Of a stretch of 6,286 nucleotides of DNA, positions 5,862 through 6,286 are shown in pieces (the first letter of the stretch is position 1; each line of letters starts with the position of its first letter). The stretch spans positions 1-6,286 of the forward strand of contig PWIZ01000290.1 of the NCBI GenBank assembly GCA_003560175.1, in the 5' to 3' direction. The position numbers were made by a program, and so were the translations under genes. The stretch comes from Halomonas sp. Lineage in GTDB: Bacteria > Pseudomonadota > Gammaproteobacteria > Pseudomonadales > Halomonadaceae. Under the pieces are notes generated by a model. That model ran no database searches and was not told where the DNA came from. It was given only the letters and a program-made list of their open reading frames with translations.

Positions 5862-6286
5862 GTGCTCACAAGCATTCAGCGTTTCTTCCAACAGGTGCTG
5901 GCCGATCCCGAGGAGCAGGAAGATGAGGTGCATACCCTGGAGCTTGCCGCGGCCGCATTGCTCTGCGAGGTGATGCGTGCCGACTACCGGGTTGACCCCG
6001 CCCAGCTCGAGACTCTCCGTGAGCTGCTCATGACGCACCTCCACCTGGAAGCCGAGGCCGTGGAGTCGCTGATGGCAATGGCTCGTGAGGAGGTGGAGAT
6101 TTCCGTGGACCACTACCAGTTCGTCAGCCTGATCAAGCAGCACTACGGCTACGGGCGGCGCGTCGAGCTGGTGAGAATGATGTGGGTGTTGGCACTCGCA
6201 GATGGTGAACACCACCACCTCGAGGAACATCGCATCCGCCAGCTCGCCGATCTGCTACACGTGGGGCATGGCGACTTCATCCGCAC
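5862..6286 (+). CDS. TerB-family (tellurite resistance TerB-like) protein, 3' end missing
   Basis: The first 141 residues of an all-helical acidic protein of the TerB fold; the frame is open at the right edge, and the usual length of about 150 means only a few residues are missing. Two matching halves can be seen. The first has LELAAAALLCEVMRADYRVD (residues 26-45). The second has the family hallmark MMWVLALADGEHHHLEEHRI (106-125), then RQLADLLHV (126-134) and GDFIR (137-141). Acidic residues in the ADG...E loops resemble the metal-binding positions described for TerB. Stand-alone copies like this are common in gammaproteobacteria outside ter operons, and no other ter gene is present, so a tellurite role should not be assumed. 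It starts 57 bases after the membrane-protein gene on the same strand and could share its transcript. The three consecutive His (117-119) in the second loop look unusual. Confidence 0.85.
   Translation, partial: MLTSIQRFFQQVLADPEEQEDEVHTLELAAAALLCEVMRADYRVDPAQLETLRELLMTHLHLEAEAVESLMAMAREEVEISVDHYQFVSLIKQHYGYGRRVELVRMMWVLALADGEHHHLEEHRIRQLADLLHVGHGDFIR

Noticed and set aside
5829..6230. A 133-residue minus-strand frame at the right end
   Set aside because: It lies opposite the TerB-like gene, which has a strong ribosome site and the ADGE hallmark; the minus frame has no such support.

Overview
The window is GC-rich, densely coding DNA that reads as part of a proteobacterial chromosome, most likely a gammaproteobacterium of the Halomonas/Pseudomonas kind. 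That placement is inferred from the gene set and protein style (a LiuR-type MerR regulator beside branched-chain acyl-CoA genes, and a short stand-alone TerB-fold protein); no rRNA or other marker gene is present. There are no tRNAs, CRISPR arrays, phage genes or complete insertion sequences.

Positions 1-1858: an acyl-CoA synthetase (AMP-binding family, 3' end beyond the left edge) and a MerR-family regulator run leftward, probably as one transcript. Upstream of the regulator is a 250-base divergent control region. It holds a perfect 16-bp palindrome of the LiuR operator type, a second and different 20-bp palindrome 32 bases further on, and plausible promoters in both directions.

Positions 1859-5221: a rightward operon for the lower valine pathway. 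Its genes encode an acyl-CoA dehydrogenase (probably isobutyryl-CoA dehydrogenase), a 3-hydroxyisobutyryl-CoA hydrolase and a 3-hydroxyisobutyrate dehydrogenase (mmsB). Together they would carry isobutyryl-CoA to methylmalonate semialdehyde, except for the methacrylyl-CoA hydration step. Neither that hydratase nor the final semialdehyde dehydrogenase (mmsA) is in the window. A short REP-like palindromic element lies between the second and third genes, and a perfect 42-bp palindrome follows mmsB and probably ends the transcript.

Positions 5222-6286: two genes apparently unrelated to catabolism. One encodes a small unrecognised membrane protein with three predicted membrane segments and an Ala-Lys-Pro repeat linker made by a 12-bp DNA tandem repeat. 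The other is a TerB-family protein cut by the right edge.

The picture is an ordinary catabolic operon with an informative control region. I see no convincing undescribed system. The items most worth checking are the paired palindromes in the divergent promoter, the loopless 42-bp palindrome, and the pairing of a LiuR-type regulator with valine rather than leucine genes.
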